From Tipula vernalis (taxonomy: Eukaryota; Arthropoda; Insecta; Diptera; Tipulidae), in assembly GCA_958295665.1 (NCBI GenBank), contig OY282558.1:46996389-47060388 (forward strand): 64,000 nucleotides of DNA. Reading direction: 5' to 3'. The notes beneath the pieces were generated by a model. That model did not search any database and was not told the DNA's origin. It saw nothing but the letters and a program-made list of their open reading frames with translations. Numbering within the stretch: the first letter of the stretch is position 1; each line of letters begins with the position of its first letter. Below are positions 45,107-56,494 of the stretch, one piece after another. A program made the translations under genes and the position numbers.

Positions 45107-46154
45107 TTACAAAGGTTTCTGCCTTTGAAGTCTTCTTACTGCATTGGTGGTATCCAACAAACTTCGTATGTCTGCATTTTGGTGCCGAGATATCCGCTGA
45201 ATGTGTTTCTTCGCTTGATTTTGTATTTCTTCACTTACATATTCCATGTTTAAGTCCCTATGGAGGTTATCATTTCTAATGTACCATGGTGCGTTTACAA
45301 TGCCACGCAGCACTTTGTTTTGAAAACATTGAATCATTTGTACATTTGTCTTCTTGGTACAACCCCAAAGTTGAATACCGTAGGTCCATACTGGTTTAAG
45401 TATTTGCTGATATAATAGCAATTTGTTATGTATTGTAAGCTCAGAGTTTCTACCTATTAGCCAATACATTTTCCTATACTTAATGTTCAATTCTTCTTTT
45501 TTCTTTTTAACATGCTCTTTCCATCTAAGCTTGCAATCGAGAGTCATGCCGAGGTATTTGGCTGTATTTGCATTTGGAACCGGCCTTGAATTAAGTTTCA
45601 CTGGAATCCAGTTAACTTTCTGGTTTGTAAAGTTTACGTGAACCGATTTTGCTTCGTTTAGGCTAATGCGCCATTTCTTTGTCCAACTACTCACTGTGTC
45701 GGTTGCTTTTTGAAGTTTGGTCGTTGCTTCTGATATACACTTCCAGTCGCCAGAATAGCTGTATCGTCTGCAAATATTGCTATGGTGGCACCTTCTGTAT
45801 TTGGCATATCTCTGGTGTACGCAGGATGTACAATATAGGACCCAGTACGCTACCCTGTGGTATGCCTGCTGATATTCTCTTTAGTTCAGAGTACTATTGG
45901 TTATATTTTACACGGAAATGTCGGTCTGCGATATAAGATTTAAGAATTTGATAGAATTGCTTTGGTAGATCTCGATGCAATTTAAATTCAAGTCCTTGGT
46001 GCCAAACTTTGTCGAAAGCTTGTGCTACATCTAAGAAGATGCTGGAGCATATCTTCTTATTCTCAAGTGAGGCTTCGATTATATCCGTTATTCTGTGAAC
46101 TTGTTCTATCGTAGAGTGATTTTCTCTAAATCCAAATTGGTGTGGTGGAATCAA
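45107..46154 (-). pseudogene. Jockey-like ORF2: remaining RT and C-terminus
   Basis: Two open pieces. At 45894-46154 are PPHQFGFRENHSTIEQVHRI and FLDVAQAFDKVWHQGL, RT motifs with the first catalytic aspartate. At 45830-45770, in a shifted frame, are remnants of the GSVLGPILYI and FADDT motifs. At 45107-45694 the thumb and C-terminal part has AKYLGMTLDCKLRWKEHV, YGIQLWGCTKK and a final RRLQRQKPL, typical of Jockey-clade ends. Frameshifts make the protein inactive. Confidence 0.85.
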
Positions 46155-46216
46155 ATTTCTCTCTTCTATTATTGGCTTGAGTCTCTTGAGCAGTAATTTT
46201 TCAAATAATTTTGAAA

Positions 46217-47687
46217 TTACAGGAAGTAGTGAAATGGTCTGTACGACTTTTTATCGTTCGCTGGTTTGCCTGGTTTGGGGATCATAATTACTTCAGCAAC
46301 CTTCCATTGTCGTGGGACATATTTTAGTCTGAATACAGCATTGATAATTTGAACCAAATTTCGTAGTCCCTTCTCGGGAATGGCTTTTACGACTTGTCCA
46401 GTAATTAAATCATATCCTGGAGCTTTTTTGGCGTTCAAATTACACTTGATCTCATTTTTTAATTCCTGTAATGTTACACATCGAATATTATATTCATCAA
46501 TTTTGCTAATTGTTATTATGTTTTCATCTGCTGTTTGCCTAGGTAACGGTTGAAAGGTGTCTTCCAAGTGAGCTGCAAATAAAATAGCTTTTTGCTTGTC
46601 GCTTTTGGCCCAGGTTCCTTCCCCATTTTTAATAGGCGGCACATGCGTTTTGGTTCTTTTTAATCCTTTTGTTGCTTTCCAAAGAGAGTAATCAGTATCT
46701 TTATGTTCGGTGAGACCATTTAAGTACTTGTTAATAGTTTCATTCTTAATTTCTTTTATAAGTTGTTTTAGTTTATTGCATAGAAAATTGAGGATTTTTT
46801 TGTTTTCCGGGGCGCGTGTCCTTTGCCAGGTTTTTCTTGCCTTCCGTTTCTCTCTAACTAACTCCCTGACCTCAATAGGATAATTTAGGTTCCTACGGGA
46901 TTCGGTGTGACTAGCAGGAGAACTTTCCCATGCTGCTTGTTGAATAGTACTGTTAAATACCTCTAGTTCGTCTTCCAACTGTACCGGTGTTTTAATCGGC
47001 ACTCGTAGATTTATTTGCATTTCAATTAGTTCTTGGAATAGGTCCCAGTTAGTTCTATTATTTGTTAATTTAGGCAGGATATCCTTATTAATTATCATTG
47101 TGCTGAGTGTCATGATAACAGTTGTATGATCGGAATATATCCCTTCGCTGTTTTCGATGCACATGTAATCCTCGAAGATCCCTTTCGTTAAATAAAAATC
47201 AATGAGATCTGGTATTTTATTTATATCAGCAGGCCAGTATGTTGGTTTACCTCCAGAGTGGAACTCGCAGTTATTTATTCGTCCGACTTCGAAAAGCTCT
47301 TTTCCTTTATGGGTTGTAAGTCTTGATCCCCAATAGGTGTTTTTTGCGTTAAAGTCACCACCAATAATAAAATTGGATCCTAGTGATCTAAAGAGTCTAT
47401 TATAATCTTCTTTGTTTAGATTATAGCGTGGAGGGCAGTAGATAGAGGAAATACTGTATTCATTATTATTGTTAGTTTCAACTTTTATGGTTTTAACTTG
47501 CATACTTTCTTTTTCTATACTAGGTTCTTCATAGTGTTTGAGATTCTTTTTCACTATTACTGTTGATCCTCCTCTGGGTTTTCCTCCTGGGTGAACAGCA
47601 TGGTAACATTCATAATCACGTATTTTAATAAATGATGTTTTTGTCAAATGGCTCTCCGATATAAGGCAGATATCTATTTTTTCTAAA
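46217..47687 (-). pseudogene. Jockey-like ORF2: endonuclease and start of RT
   Basis: About 476 codons open, plus a few upstream codons reading KIDICLISESHLTKTS, the usual Jockey endonuclease start region. Landmarks: YRSISSIYCPP-like, then FIIGGDFNAKNTYWGSR, the catalytic GDFNA motif, then IPDLIDFYLTKGI and SDHTTVIMTL near the endonuclease end. Next is KAPGYDLITGQVVK, the start of RT, and VAEVIMIPKPGKP followed by SYRPF, where the frame is lost. The start is truncated, so no natural ATG exists. Confidence 0.88.
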
Positions 47688-47699
47688 TTAGTTAATTAT

Positions 47700-48145
47700 G
47701 TAAATTGTCATCATTCACAACCAATCAGCAATTTTTGCTTAAATTGCACCATTTTCGTTTTCATGCTGTCTCACCAATAGAAACATTATTATACAATTTG
47801 AGGTCTCAATATTGGATTATCGGAGGACGAAATTTATGTAGGCAGATGGTAAATCAATTTATTCTTTGTTTTAGGAATAAACCAAAATTATATCTAGAAA
47901 AAATGAATTTACGGGTTTACCGTGCAACAAAATCAAGAGCAGTCCCAATGGAAACCGTTCACTTAGAAATTGTTATGGATTTGTCTTTGGAATCATTTTT
48001 GGCGCTTCTTCGTTGCCAGACGACAATGATGCAAAAATGTTTTGCTTATGTAATCGATCAGATCGAGTTGCTGACAATCCATATCAAAAATGCCAAATGG
48101 CACACGAAACGGGTCATGCTTTGCTTGACTTTAGAGTAATATCAC
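47700..48145 (+). pseudogene. BEL/Pao integrase relic 2
   Basis: The plus-strand frame begins with an integrase zinc region: HFRFHAVSPIETLLYNLRSQYW followed by IGGRNLCRQMVNQFILCFRNKP (H...H...C, with the last cysteine of the pair kept). In a shifted frame GLPCNKIKSSP corresponds to the MGDLPxxRV segment. Back in the first frame VHLEIVMDLSLESFLALLR is the BEL integrase core motif. So at least two frame changes occur. The first catalytic aspartate region is lost. Its left edge abuts the Jockey-like LINE. It is separate from, and opposite in strand to, the relic at 8340-10249. Confidence 0.75.
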
Positions 48146-51100
48146 ACTTTAATTTGTGAAATAGAAGCTTGCCTTAATTTAAATCCTTAATGATTGGTGG
48201 CCCTCTTAGCTCTCCCTCAACCATCAATACTCGACTTAAGTATTAATAAATTAGCTGGATACAAACTGATCCAAGTGGTGGTTCAATATTTCTGGAAACG
48301 TTGTTATGTTGAATATTTAATCGGACTTCAACCGGTATAAATTGCCAAAACCGTCGTACAATAATTGTAAAATAGGCTCTTTAGTACTTTGATGAAAACA
48401 ATACGTCACGAGAATAATTGACACTCACCAAGGTTCTTGGTGACCGGTGGCTACAACGGATTTCGTATAGTTACTAAAAAAACTTTGAAATCTATTTCTA
48501 AACATTGATTTACAAAAATTAGTGTTCTTGCTTGAAGCATATTATTCTAAACTGAAATTTATTGAACTGGAAACTTGTAGAAAGTTGGTATAAGTAAATA
48601 TTTTATAAAACGTGAATTGAATTTTCATAAGTTATATTTTGCAATGTATAAAGGTAATATATTGTCAGAAGTTAATTATTTGGGGGCGGGTACACACTGT
48701 ACTAATTATGAATTTCAAATAATCTTGTAGTTTCTTCATCCCATGTTTGTAAACCGGATGTGAAATTAATGCTTTGTCTGGCACCAGCCTAATACTATCA
48801 AGCAAACCGACAAATAGTGTGTAATCATCCATGCCAATTTATCAAACACCGTTTGTCGGTTGAATGCCTTAAATTATCTGAATTTCCCCTATTATTTTTC
48901 ATCTTTTTTGACCATTCCATTGTAACACAGTTAATCACACTTGACATTCACAAAAACTATGTAACGTTCACACGCCAACAATCCACAGTATTTCATCGTT
49001 GAATATCGATTAGCTGCGATATTACGTAACCTAACTTACAGTTCAAAACGCTACTTTTTCTACGCTGTTGATTCAAAAACTTTTTTGTTGAGAAGGTAAC
49101 GCATAAGATTTTAATACGCAGCAAGAATAAGTTAAGAAGTTTAGTGTTTATTTTAATGAAATTAGTTTAGAACGTTTCCACATTATGACTTCTTTAAAAT
49201 GCTGTTTTGGGTGAAGTACGTTTCCCGGATGCTGTACAAAAAAATCCACATGCGATATTTAGATATACAAAAAAAAAAGCTCTCCCAAAACACAGCAATT
49301 TAATTTTTTTTTTTTTGTTATGTTCCCGAGGGGTATTAAAAACCGTTTGGACAGTCATTATTTTTTATTCACAAAAAAAGGAACAACAACATGTATAATT
49401 TTATGTATCCTGTTGGAACAAAATGTTTTTTTTTTGTATATATTTTTGTATATTTGGTATATTATAGGTAGAGGTAAACGCGCCTCGGAAAACTTTTAAA
49501 ATTAAAATACAAAAAAAATGTTGTTTCATTAAATTGTTTACGTGAGAAAAAAGTTTTCCGCTACAACATTTCCGTTTACGGTCGTTTGAGTGAAATTATT
49601 TTTTATTTTTATTTAGTTCGTCCGTATATTAAATTGCTTGGCCATACCATATCTAGATTTGGAGTGTATTAATGTATAGGCTAATCAAATTCTAACTATT
49701 ATCTTGGCTATAATTACCAGCATTATTAAAACAGTCTAGTAGTATAAAATAAAAACATAACCCAGTGTATCATACATCATCTTATATCTGACAGCAAGAA
49801 TGATTTATCGCATTAAATTGGCCCAACTAATTATGTTGTGCACACACATTAAATATGTTATGTGATTTATCCATAATTTATGTAGATTTGGTATTAAGAT
49901 CGAAACTCTGCCAAACAAAATAAATCGATTTTGTTTTTTGCTACTACTAAGTATGATGGACCCCGATAACATCTTTTTCACAAAAAGTTATATTCATTCA
50001 TAAATTAAAAGTTGGTCGTCTCTCATCGCACGCCGTCTATTTTTAGATTTGGTGTTGTGGATTGTAAATTTTAATTAAATAATTAAATTATAAGAAATTA
50101 TTAACCCTCTTTAAATCATTAAGCCGATATTTTACATTAGGAAATTTTTATCCCAAAAATTTATTTCATCCTCGTCAACGCGTCCCTCCACGCGACGTGA
50201 TGATGATGATTCACAAATTGTTTTTATTAAAATTTATAAAAAACGGAAAAAAAAATTGGTGGAGGCTTGATTATATCAGATTTAATTGAGTGCTGATCAT
50301 TATGAATGTTCCCGTTGAAGTGAACAATAAAAATTATTTATTGTTTTGGTTTCTACGTGTACTACCGGTTGTAGACATCAAAATTATGTTGAGGTAATAA
50401 ATTTTTTGTTGATAAAAATTTTAATTGCCTTGATTGTTAATATGAGGGACTATTTTAGATTTTGAAATATGAGATTGCTTTGTGTGACGTCATCTACAAA
50501 ATATTAGGGTTGTGGAATTTGGAGACTATGCAAAACCAACATCAGTACACTAAGAAAAAAAAAACGAAATTTATAATTCAAGTGGATCGTCTACTCAATT
50601 TAATAATTTTTACAAATTTTCAGAAAACTATTGAATTAAACGGTTAATATCAATAAAACAACTTTGAAAATATTAAATCTACTGAATAATACGGCAGCAC
50701 ATTGATTGTAATTTGTATCATTGAATCATTGCGGGACACAAGCCAATAAGTATTGATAATGACGACTTTTGTTGTAAAATTTCGTATGCTTGTGCAATGT
50801 TTCCCGCGAATGGAAATGTAATGGACTGTATATTTCTCTTCACTATTATGAATTTTATTCAACCAAAAAAAAACAACACAAGATTTCTTTTAAATTCTTT
50901 TAATCGTATAGTATAATATGTTTAATTTTTATGTAGACACTTCGGCTTATAATTTCACAATGCCGTATATTCCTCTGAAACCATCAATTGTAATCTTTGG
51001 TTTTCATAGTGTTATACAATGTTATGGAAAGAGCGATTCATTTAAATTAATTACAACAAAAAATGTCTTAATTATAACAGATCAGTAATGATCACACTCT

Positions 51101-51311
51101 CTGTGGTACTTAATTAATTGGTATAATCTATTACAATCATTTCTATTGTTATTAATTTGACAGAACAATTAGTGCAGTGTTTGTTATTTACAAAATAAAA
51201 ATAAACAAAAATAAATTCAAAATAATTAAATGGATCTTTAAAATTGAAGGATAATAAAATGGTAAATATATAATAAACTACAGTAATAATAACTAACTAT
51301 ATTTCTCTTTT
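48146..51311. other. No recognisable gene
   Basis: AT-rich DNA with many homopolymer runs. The 60-70 codon frames are chance-like. No repeat or structured element was identified before the hairpin at 51312. Confidence 0.6.
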
Positions 51312-51545
51312 ATGGCGCATACTCGAAAATTCATTTCAGTAACTTTTATGGTAATTTCGCAACAAGCGAACTTGACGGAGATAAACTTTTCTCAATATTT
51401 TGGTAATTTTTTTCCCCTCCATACCAACTTATGTATGGAGGGGAAAAAAATTACCAAAATATTGAGAAAAGTTTATCTCCGTCAAGTTCGCTTGTTGCGA
51501 AATTACCATAAAAGTTACTGAAATGAATTTTCGAGTATGCGCCAT
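51312..51545. repeat. Perfect 113 bp inverted repeat with 8 nt loop
   Basis: The left arm (51312-51424, starting ATGGCGCATACTCG) and right arm (51433-51545) are exact reverse complements over all 113 bp. They are separated only by CAACTTAT. Outside the arms similarity stops abruptly. Transcribed from either strand, the sequence would fold into one long perfect hairpin. The right arm belongs to a longer open minus-strand frame (51451-51819) that reads past it into unique DNA, so the left arm looks like the added copy. Confidence 0.97.
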
Positions 51546-52189
51546 TAGGCAAGATAAATCCTGGCATGCTGATGTACTTCATTTTGAGAATAAACTTGCT
51601 GGAACATGGTTGTTTTATTTTAAGCTTTTGACGTGCTGGAGATAGATGGTTGTAAACAATTGCGAAAATCTTAAAATAAAATGCATGTTCAAAGGTATGT
51701 GGAAACCACTTTGATTTAATGTTGAACACACTAATAATATATTGAAAATAAAATAGAATCAACTTCAATTGTACTGTTACATTCTCTATATTCTGTTTTA
51801 ATATGATTACGACGCTCATTTACCAAAAGGAAATGAATGTAACAAGCAAGTTTTAGTTAAAATTTCATTTTTTTATTAATATTTGAAAACCAAATTTTGC
51901 TGAGATTTATTCAATTAATTAGATTGTGTGTACATATAATACTTATTATTATTCCAATAATTCGAATAAGAAGTGTGGTGATACAGTGTTTCAAATTTAT
52001 GTGAAATCAAATAAAATTTCGAATGGAGTGTGTTTGTGAAAATATTACAAAAAATTAAGGAAACGACAAATGGAAAACTATTTATCGATGGACAGTGCGT
52101 CGAAATACAGGTGAATACACAAGACTTCAATAATAACGAATCCCCGGAAAATATTATTAACTAATATGAAATAATTGATAATACAAGTG
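51546..52189. other. No recognised gene; one long open frame
   Basis: A 122-codon minus-strand frame (51451-51819) enters the right arm of the hairpin. It shows no domain I recognise. The rest is AT-rich without features. Confidence 0.4.
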
Positions 52190-52261
52190 ATATATGTATG
52201 TGATATTTCCTCTAGTCTTCGGGTTTGGCAGCCAATAAAACTAATTTTTAATATTTATATC

Positions 52262-52292
52262 GACGTTTCGATAATTTTATTATCTTCTTCAG
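52262..52292 (-). ncRNA. Hammerhead-like ribozyme motif of the PLE
   Basis: On the minus strand the order is CTGAAGA, then a perfect six-pair stem (GATAAT, AAA loop, ATTATC), then GAAAC-GTC. This is the plan of the minimal hammerhead motifs known in Penelope-like terminal repeats (CUGANGA, stem II, GAAA, short stem III). The fourth core base is A where the consensus CUGAUGA has U, so self-cleavage may be weak or lost. Stem I partners are not obvious. Confidence 0.55.
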
Positions 52293-52514
52293 GTCTACAA
52301 CGGTTTTAACAATACATACATACAAAGTTTATTAAAATATATAGAAATTACTATGCCATACTCTGACTTACCGTTAAATATACTCGTATATACATATATA
52401 AATTTGAAGAAAATTTCTTGTCATACGAACTTGTAAACAGAAAATAAAATTGATTCAAATTGGACGACTACAATCAAAATATTTTTAGTAAACAAACTTT
52501 TTGAATTTTGAATT

Positions 52515-52967
52515 TCAAGAATCTACAAACGATTTACTATATTTTGAGAATTTAGATATAAAATCAATGATGCCAGAATAAATTTGGTTAAGATCGTCAG
52601 TATCACTCTTTTTGTTGACAACAATTTCATTATTACCAATAATGTGAGCCATTTCCAAAAATAAACGATTTTTATACAATTTTTCACTGTCCAAAATTTC
52701 TACCTCATCAAATTTAAATGTGTGTCCAGTATCAGAGGAATGCTGGCATAATGTAATAGCTTGAGAATTTCTGATAGGTGGTTTGACGTCCGATTTATGT
52801 TGTGAAATTTGATTTTTTAATAATTGTTTCGTGGTACCGATGTATTTCAATTGGCAATGGTTACATGGAATTAAATATACAATATTCGAACGATTTAATT
52901 TACGTGTGATATCTTTGATTTGGCTAAAGATGTTACGAATAGAGTTAGCCGCTGAAAATGTAATTTT
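52515..52967 (-). pseudogene. PLE 3 GIY-YIG endonuclease region
   Basis: The minus frame is open from the insertion point to a stop at 52515. After KITFSAANSIRNIFSQIKD comes the linker RSNIVYLIPCNHC and YIGTTKQLL, the GIY-YIG-type motif preceded by the PLE C-C pair. Next is a QISQHKSDVK segment (conserved basic residues), then QHSSDTGHTFKFDEVEIL, and ENR-like residues with the catalytic glutamate region (RLFLEMAHI). The coding end looks intact. The listed 111-codon open frame starts later, but the true frame continues back to the 13 bp duplication, where its upstream half was separated by the LINE insertions. Confidence 0.9.
52955..52967. other. Target duplication of the LINE block (left)
   Basis: AAAATGTAATTTT, repeated exactly at 63503-63515. 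It encodes the same PLE residues (KITF) in the same frame on the minus strand at both places, so the duplication is real. Confidence 0.93.
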
Positions 52968-53662
52968 TTTTTTTTTTTTTTTTTTGTCTATTGGTTTGTT
53001 GTGGTCAGCCGTTTCCAGTCATATGACCTAGTTTTCCTGTGGCATCCAGTTAGCGTTTACAGACACTTCTCAAGGGAAGGGCTGAAACTGTGGATTTTTA
53101 AATTGTAGACTAATTATTTAAATTTCTATCTCTAGAGATTTAATAATAGTTCCTTAGATGTTATTGGTCGTTGTTGTTGGATATAGCGTCTTATTAATTA
53201 CAAATTTATATAAACTTAATTTTTCTTGTTTTTACAAATTTACTTGTTTTTTTTTTTTTTTCTTTAATTATGTGTACTTTGAATTTTAGAGAAACTAATT
53301 ACATATTTTGAAATGAATTATATGTTTTGTTAATAGAAAAGGAAAAAAAGTTTTTTTTTTTTAACAAGTTTTATAATCTTAATATTGTTTCAGAATTTAA
53401 TTTTATAAGCTAGTTGTTATTTTATATAATGCTAATTAATATTTTGTAACAGTCTTTATTGACCCTTATTAATAATTTGATTCTTATTGTGTTATTTGAT
53501 GTTAGTAGTGTTATCCCTCCACCCTTATACTAATGTTAGTGGATTAGTGTGATCAAGCGATTGATATTTAATTAATTTATTTATTTATCAATATATGACA
53601 TTTTTATTTTTTTTGGTTTTAATTAATTAAATTAAATAATAGTAAGTTTTACTTAAGTTTAT

Positions 53663-56491
53663 CTAAATACTAATGTTATCTTTAATGAATATATTTAACA
53701 AATTTAGAAAATTCTCGTACTTTAATTCTCTTAATTCACCCAAAGTATAAAAATTACTTAGTGAATTATATAGCTTAACTCCATTGTAGGCTAATGATCG
53801 TTGGCAAAATGATTTACTATATAGCGGCAATCGAAAATGAGTGTTTCTTGTATTATAGTTGTGAACTTCTCTATTAGTGCAGAGCATTGAATCTAAGTAA
53901 TTTGGAAGTACTCCGTTTTCAAGGCGAAACAACAATTTCAGAACGTTAAAGTTAATCCTCTGCTTTATCGACTTCCACTCCAACACTTCAAGCATTTCTC
54001 GTATATGGGTTCTACTTTCTGCCCTTAAAATAGCTCGCATAAATCTATTTTGTATCTTTTGGAGACGATATATTTGTGTTTGGTTCATTATAAAAAATAC
54101 TGATGAACAATAGTCAATATGTGGGGCAACAATTGATTCGTAGAATATAATCTTTGTTTCAAGCGGCAGTTTGTCCTTAATTCTATTAAAAAGTCCCAAT
54201 TTTTTATTCATCTTTTTAGCAATATAGTCCAAATGATCGTTGAAATTTAAATTTTCATCAATAACAACACCCAGGTATTTATATTTTTTTACACGATCTA
54301 TGATTTGGTTATCTACTTTTATATTTTCATCACATTCTATTGTAGTCCTTATTGACATTACCATATACTTAGTTTTTGAAATATTAAGTGATAGTTTGTG
54401 GAACATTAACCATTTCCTTAAATTCTCTAAATCTTGGTTTATTTTTTGTACAGCTTCTATAAGGGTTGGTGCAGAAGTTGTAATTAGCGTATCATCTGCA
54501 AACATATTCACTTTACAATCTTTTATGACTGTGACTATATCATTAATATATAGGATGAAAAGCAATGGTCCTAATATAGATCCCTGGGGAACTCCTAGAT
54601 TGTTTGGTGTCAATTTAGAGACACAGTTATCTATCTTTGTGTATTGTTGCCTTCCTTCGAGATAATTAGTGAACCATTCAAGTTCTTTCCCTTGTACTCC
54701 ATATTTAATGAGCTTTTTAAGCAAAATTTTTCTATCGATTGTTTCAAAAGCGCGTTTAAAATCCAGGAAAACTGAAACCACAACTTTATTATCATTTATT
54801 TCTGCCTTCCAGTTATCTAGCATTAGATTTAATGCTGTTTCGCATGAGTGCAGCTCTCGAAATCCGGATTGTTGGTCGACTAGTATATTATTTTTGTTAA
54901 TGTGGTTGATTAATTGATTTTTAATTACACGTTCCATTATCGCTTCATACGGTGGCAACATATTGATTGGGCGTAATTCTTTTGGTGTCATCGGTTTAGT
55001 AGTTTTGGGAATTGGTATTACTGTTGATATTTTCCATGATTCAGGTACTTTAGCTTGATTTAAACTTTGATTAATTAACTCTGTGAAATTTTTTGAGAAT
55101 ATTTGATTTTTCATCGCATCCATCATGACAGTTCGATTTATTCCATCTATTCCTGCATTAGAATTCATGCTACTTATAATTTTGGATAAATCCTGATGAG
55201 TTACATTTTGAAAACAGAATTTTTCTGAGCATTTATCCACATCCGAAAAATCCCAATCCTTTACTTCAGGAATACTATTGTGAATATTAATCACACTGGA
55301 TACAAATGACTGATTTAGAGCCTCAGCTAATTCGTGCTTCTCAGTTATTATTTTATTGTTAAATTGAATATTCCACTGTGTTTTATTTTTAGTTTTATAC
55401 ATCGATTTTAACGTTTTCCAAAGTTCTTTTGGTTTATTTTTGTTTTCGATGAATTTACTTTTGAAATAAATTGATTGCTCTTTCCTCAGTGATTGTTTAT
55501 ACAAATTTCTGGATTTTTTATAATTATCCCAGTTATCCTTTGAATTAAAAATTTTTAAAACGCCATAGTTACGTAATTTATCTTGTTTCAACGACTTTAA
55601 GTTTTGAGAGAACCATGGTATTTTATTCTCTCTTCGAATTGTTGCCATATGTGTCAATTCATTCACACAGGTTTTTAACTTTAATACTAAAACTTCAGCT
55701 TTTTGGTTTATTTCTGCACCTCCTTGAAATCCCAGTAGTTTTTGATTTAAAGAGTTGTTTAGTGATTCAGAAGAGTAATTTTTCCATGATCTTATTTCTA
55801 CTGCTGCAACTTCTTCTACTGGCATTTTCGTTTTATTATTTATACTAACAGCTAACATGTAATGATCGCTAATTTGTTGTTCTTTGACTACTTCATATCG
55901 AATATTCTGTGAATTAGTAATTAATATATCTATTAAGCTCTTGCTGTTATATGTAACTCTAGTATGATCATTTACTATCTGAATCAATCTATTATCTGTG
56001 ATCAACTGTTTCAATTTAACACTGTAAAATTCATTGGATTTAACATCAATATTGCAATCACCGAAAATAAAATTATTTTTGTTGTGGTTTATGACATTTT
56101 CTAACCATTCATCGAAGTGACTTAAGAATACTGCATTCGTTGTTTGAAATGATCGATAAACTACTCCAAATATGCCAGTTGTATGATATCCTTTAATAAT
56201 TTGAATTGCTAGAAACCAAGCGCGGTCTTTCTCACACTTGGAAATTATTTTAAAATTTATGTTTTCGTGAATATACATAGCAACACCACCCGTATGTCGA
56301 CTATCCGAATCGCAACGAATAAAGTTGTAATTATTAATATGAAATTCTGCATCGTACATTTCTGGAACTGTTCTGGTTTCACTGAGTAACACTATGGCTG
56401 GTTTAAAATCTAACATTATCTGTTCAAGTTCCAAAAAATTTGAATACAAACTTCGAATGTTTGTATATAGTACGTCTTGTGTACTGAACTG
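53663..56491 (-). CDS. CR1-like LINE ORF2: endonuclease and reverse transcriptase
   Basis: Open for about 943 codons after the TAG at 56492-56494. The natural start has no ATG: the conserved endonuclease beginning (LYTNIRSLYSNF, codons 8-19 after the stop) precedes the first ATG at 56416. Endonuclease landmarks follow: VLLSETR, GGVAMYI, NFIFGDCNIDV and QISDHYML. RT motifs: SAGIDG-like NSNAGIDG, QQSGFRELHSCETAL, VFLDFKRAFETID, GVPQGSILGPLLF and NMFADDTLIT, plus the YKYLGVVIDENL thumb. The C-terminal TRNTHFRLP...LYNSLSNF region is typical of the CR1/L2 group. No stop or shift was seen. The same frame as ORF1 suggests expression as a readthrough fusion. Confidence 0.9.
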   Translation of the reverse strand, partial: QFSTQDVLYTNIRSLYSNFLELEQIMLDFKPAIVLLSETRTVPEMYDAEFHINNYNFIRCDSDSRHTGGVAMYIHENINFKIISKCEKDRAWFLAIQIIKGYHTTGIFGVVYRSFQTTNAVFLSHFDEWLENVINHNKNNFIFGDCNIDVKSNEFYSVKLKQLITDNRLIQIVNDHTRVTYNSKSLIDILITNSQNIRYEVVKEQQISDHYMLAVSINNKTKMPVEEVAAVEIRSWKNYSSESLNNSLNQKLLGFQGGAEINQKAEVLVLKLKTCVNELTHMATIRRENKIPWFSQNLKSLKQDKLRNYGVLKIFNSKDNWDNYKKSRNLYKQSLRKEQSIYFKSKFIENKNKPKELWKTLKSMYKTKNKTQWNIQFNNKIITEKHELAEALNQSFVSSVINIHNSIPEVKDWDFSDVDKCSEKFCFQNVTHQDLSKIISSMNSNAGIDGINRTVMMDAMKNQIFSKNFTELINQSLNQAKVPESWKISTVIPIPKTTKPMTPKELRPINMLPPYEAIMERVIKNQLINHINKNNILVDQQSGFRELHSCETALNLMLDNWKAEINDNKVVVSVFLDFKRAFETIDRKILLKKLIKYGVQGKELEWFTNYLEGRQQYTKIDNCVSKLTPNNLGVPQGSILGPLLFILYINDIVTVIKDCKVNMFADDTLITTSAPTLIEAVQKINQDLENLRKWLMFHKLSLNISKTKYMVMSIRTTIECDENIKVDNQIIDRVKKYKYLGVVIDENLNFNDHLDYIAKKMNKKLGLFNRIKDKLPLETKIIFYESIVAPHIDYCSSVFFIMNQTQIYRLQKIQNRFMRAILRAESRTHIREMLEVLEWKSIKQRINFNVLKLLFRLENGVLPNYLDSMLCTNREVHNYNTRNTHFRLPLYSKSFCQRSLAYNGVKLYNSLSNFYTLGELRELKYENFLNLLNIFIKDNISI

Positions 56492-56494
56492 CTA
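56492..56494 (-). promoter_or_regulatory. In-frame TAG between ORF1 and ORF2
   Basis: The coding context is CAA-TAG-CAG-TTC. ORF1 and ORF2 share one frame and no ATG precedes the endonuclease start, so readthrough (or reinitiation) is needed to make full ORF2. The context is one base short of the known UAG-CAR-YYA readthrough signal. Confidence 0.7.

Larger units (their letters stand above)
44935..47690 (-). mobile_element. Jockey-like LINE, 5'-truncated and broken
   Basis: Minus-strand LINE ending in an interrupted poly(A) (plus T-rich 44935-44950). Its ORF2 pieces run from within the endonuclease (about 47690) to the RT thumb (45107). The ORF2 N-terminus and ORF1 are missing, as in incomplete reverse transcription. 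At least two frame shifts (near 46217 and about 45895) interrupt RT. I found no target duplication. The gene pieces are listed separately. Confidence 0.88.
52190..52967 (-). mobile_element. Penelope-like element 3, 3' part
   Basis: Minus-strand 3' portion of a PLE. It holds the GIY-YIG endonuclease coding region and, further downstream, a hammerhead-like motif near 52262-52292. It is separated from its reverse transcriptase part (63503-64000) by a 10.5 kb block of inserted LINEs bordered by AAAATGTAATTTT. The 3' terminus was not located. Confidence 0.9.

Noticed and set aside
44935..47690. Target duplication of the Jockey-like LINE
   Set aside because: Sequences at the two presumed ends do not match; the flanks are a Copia-like piece and a BEL piece, so a boundary is uncertain or has been rearranged.
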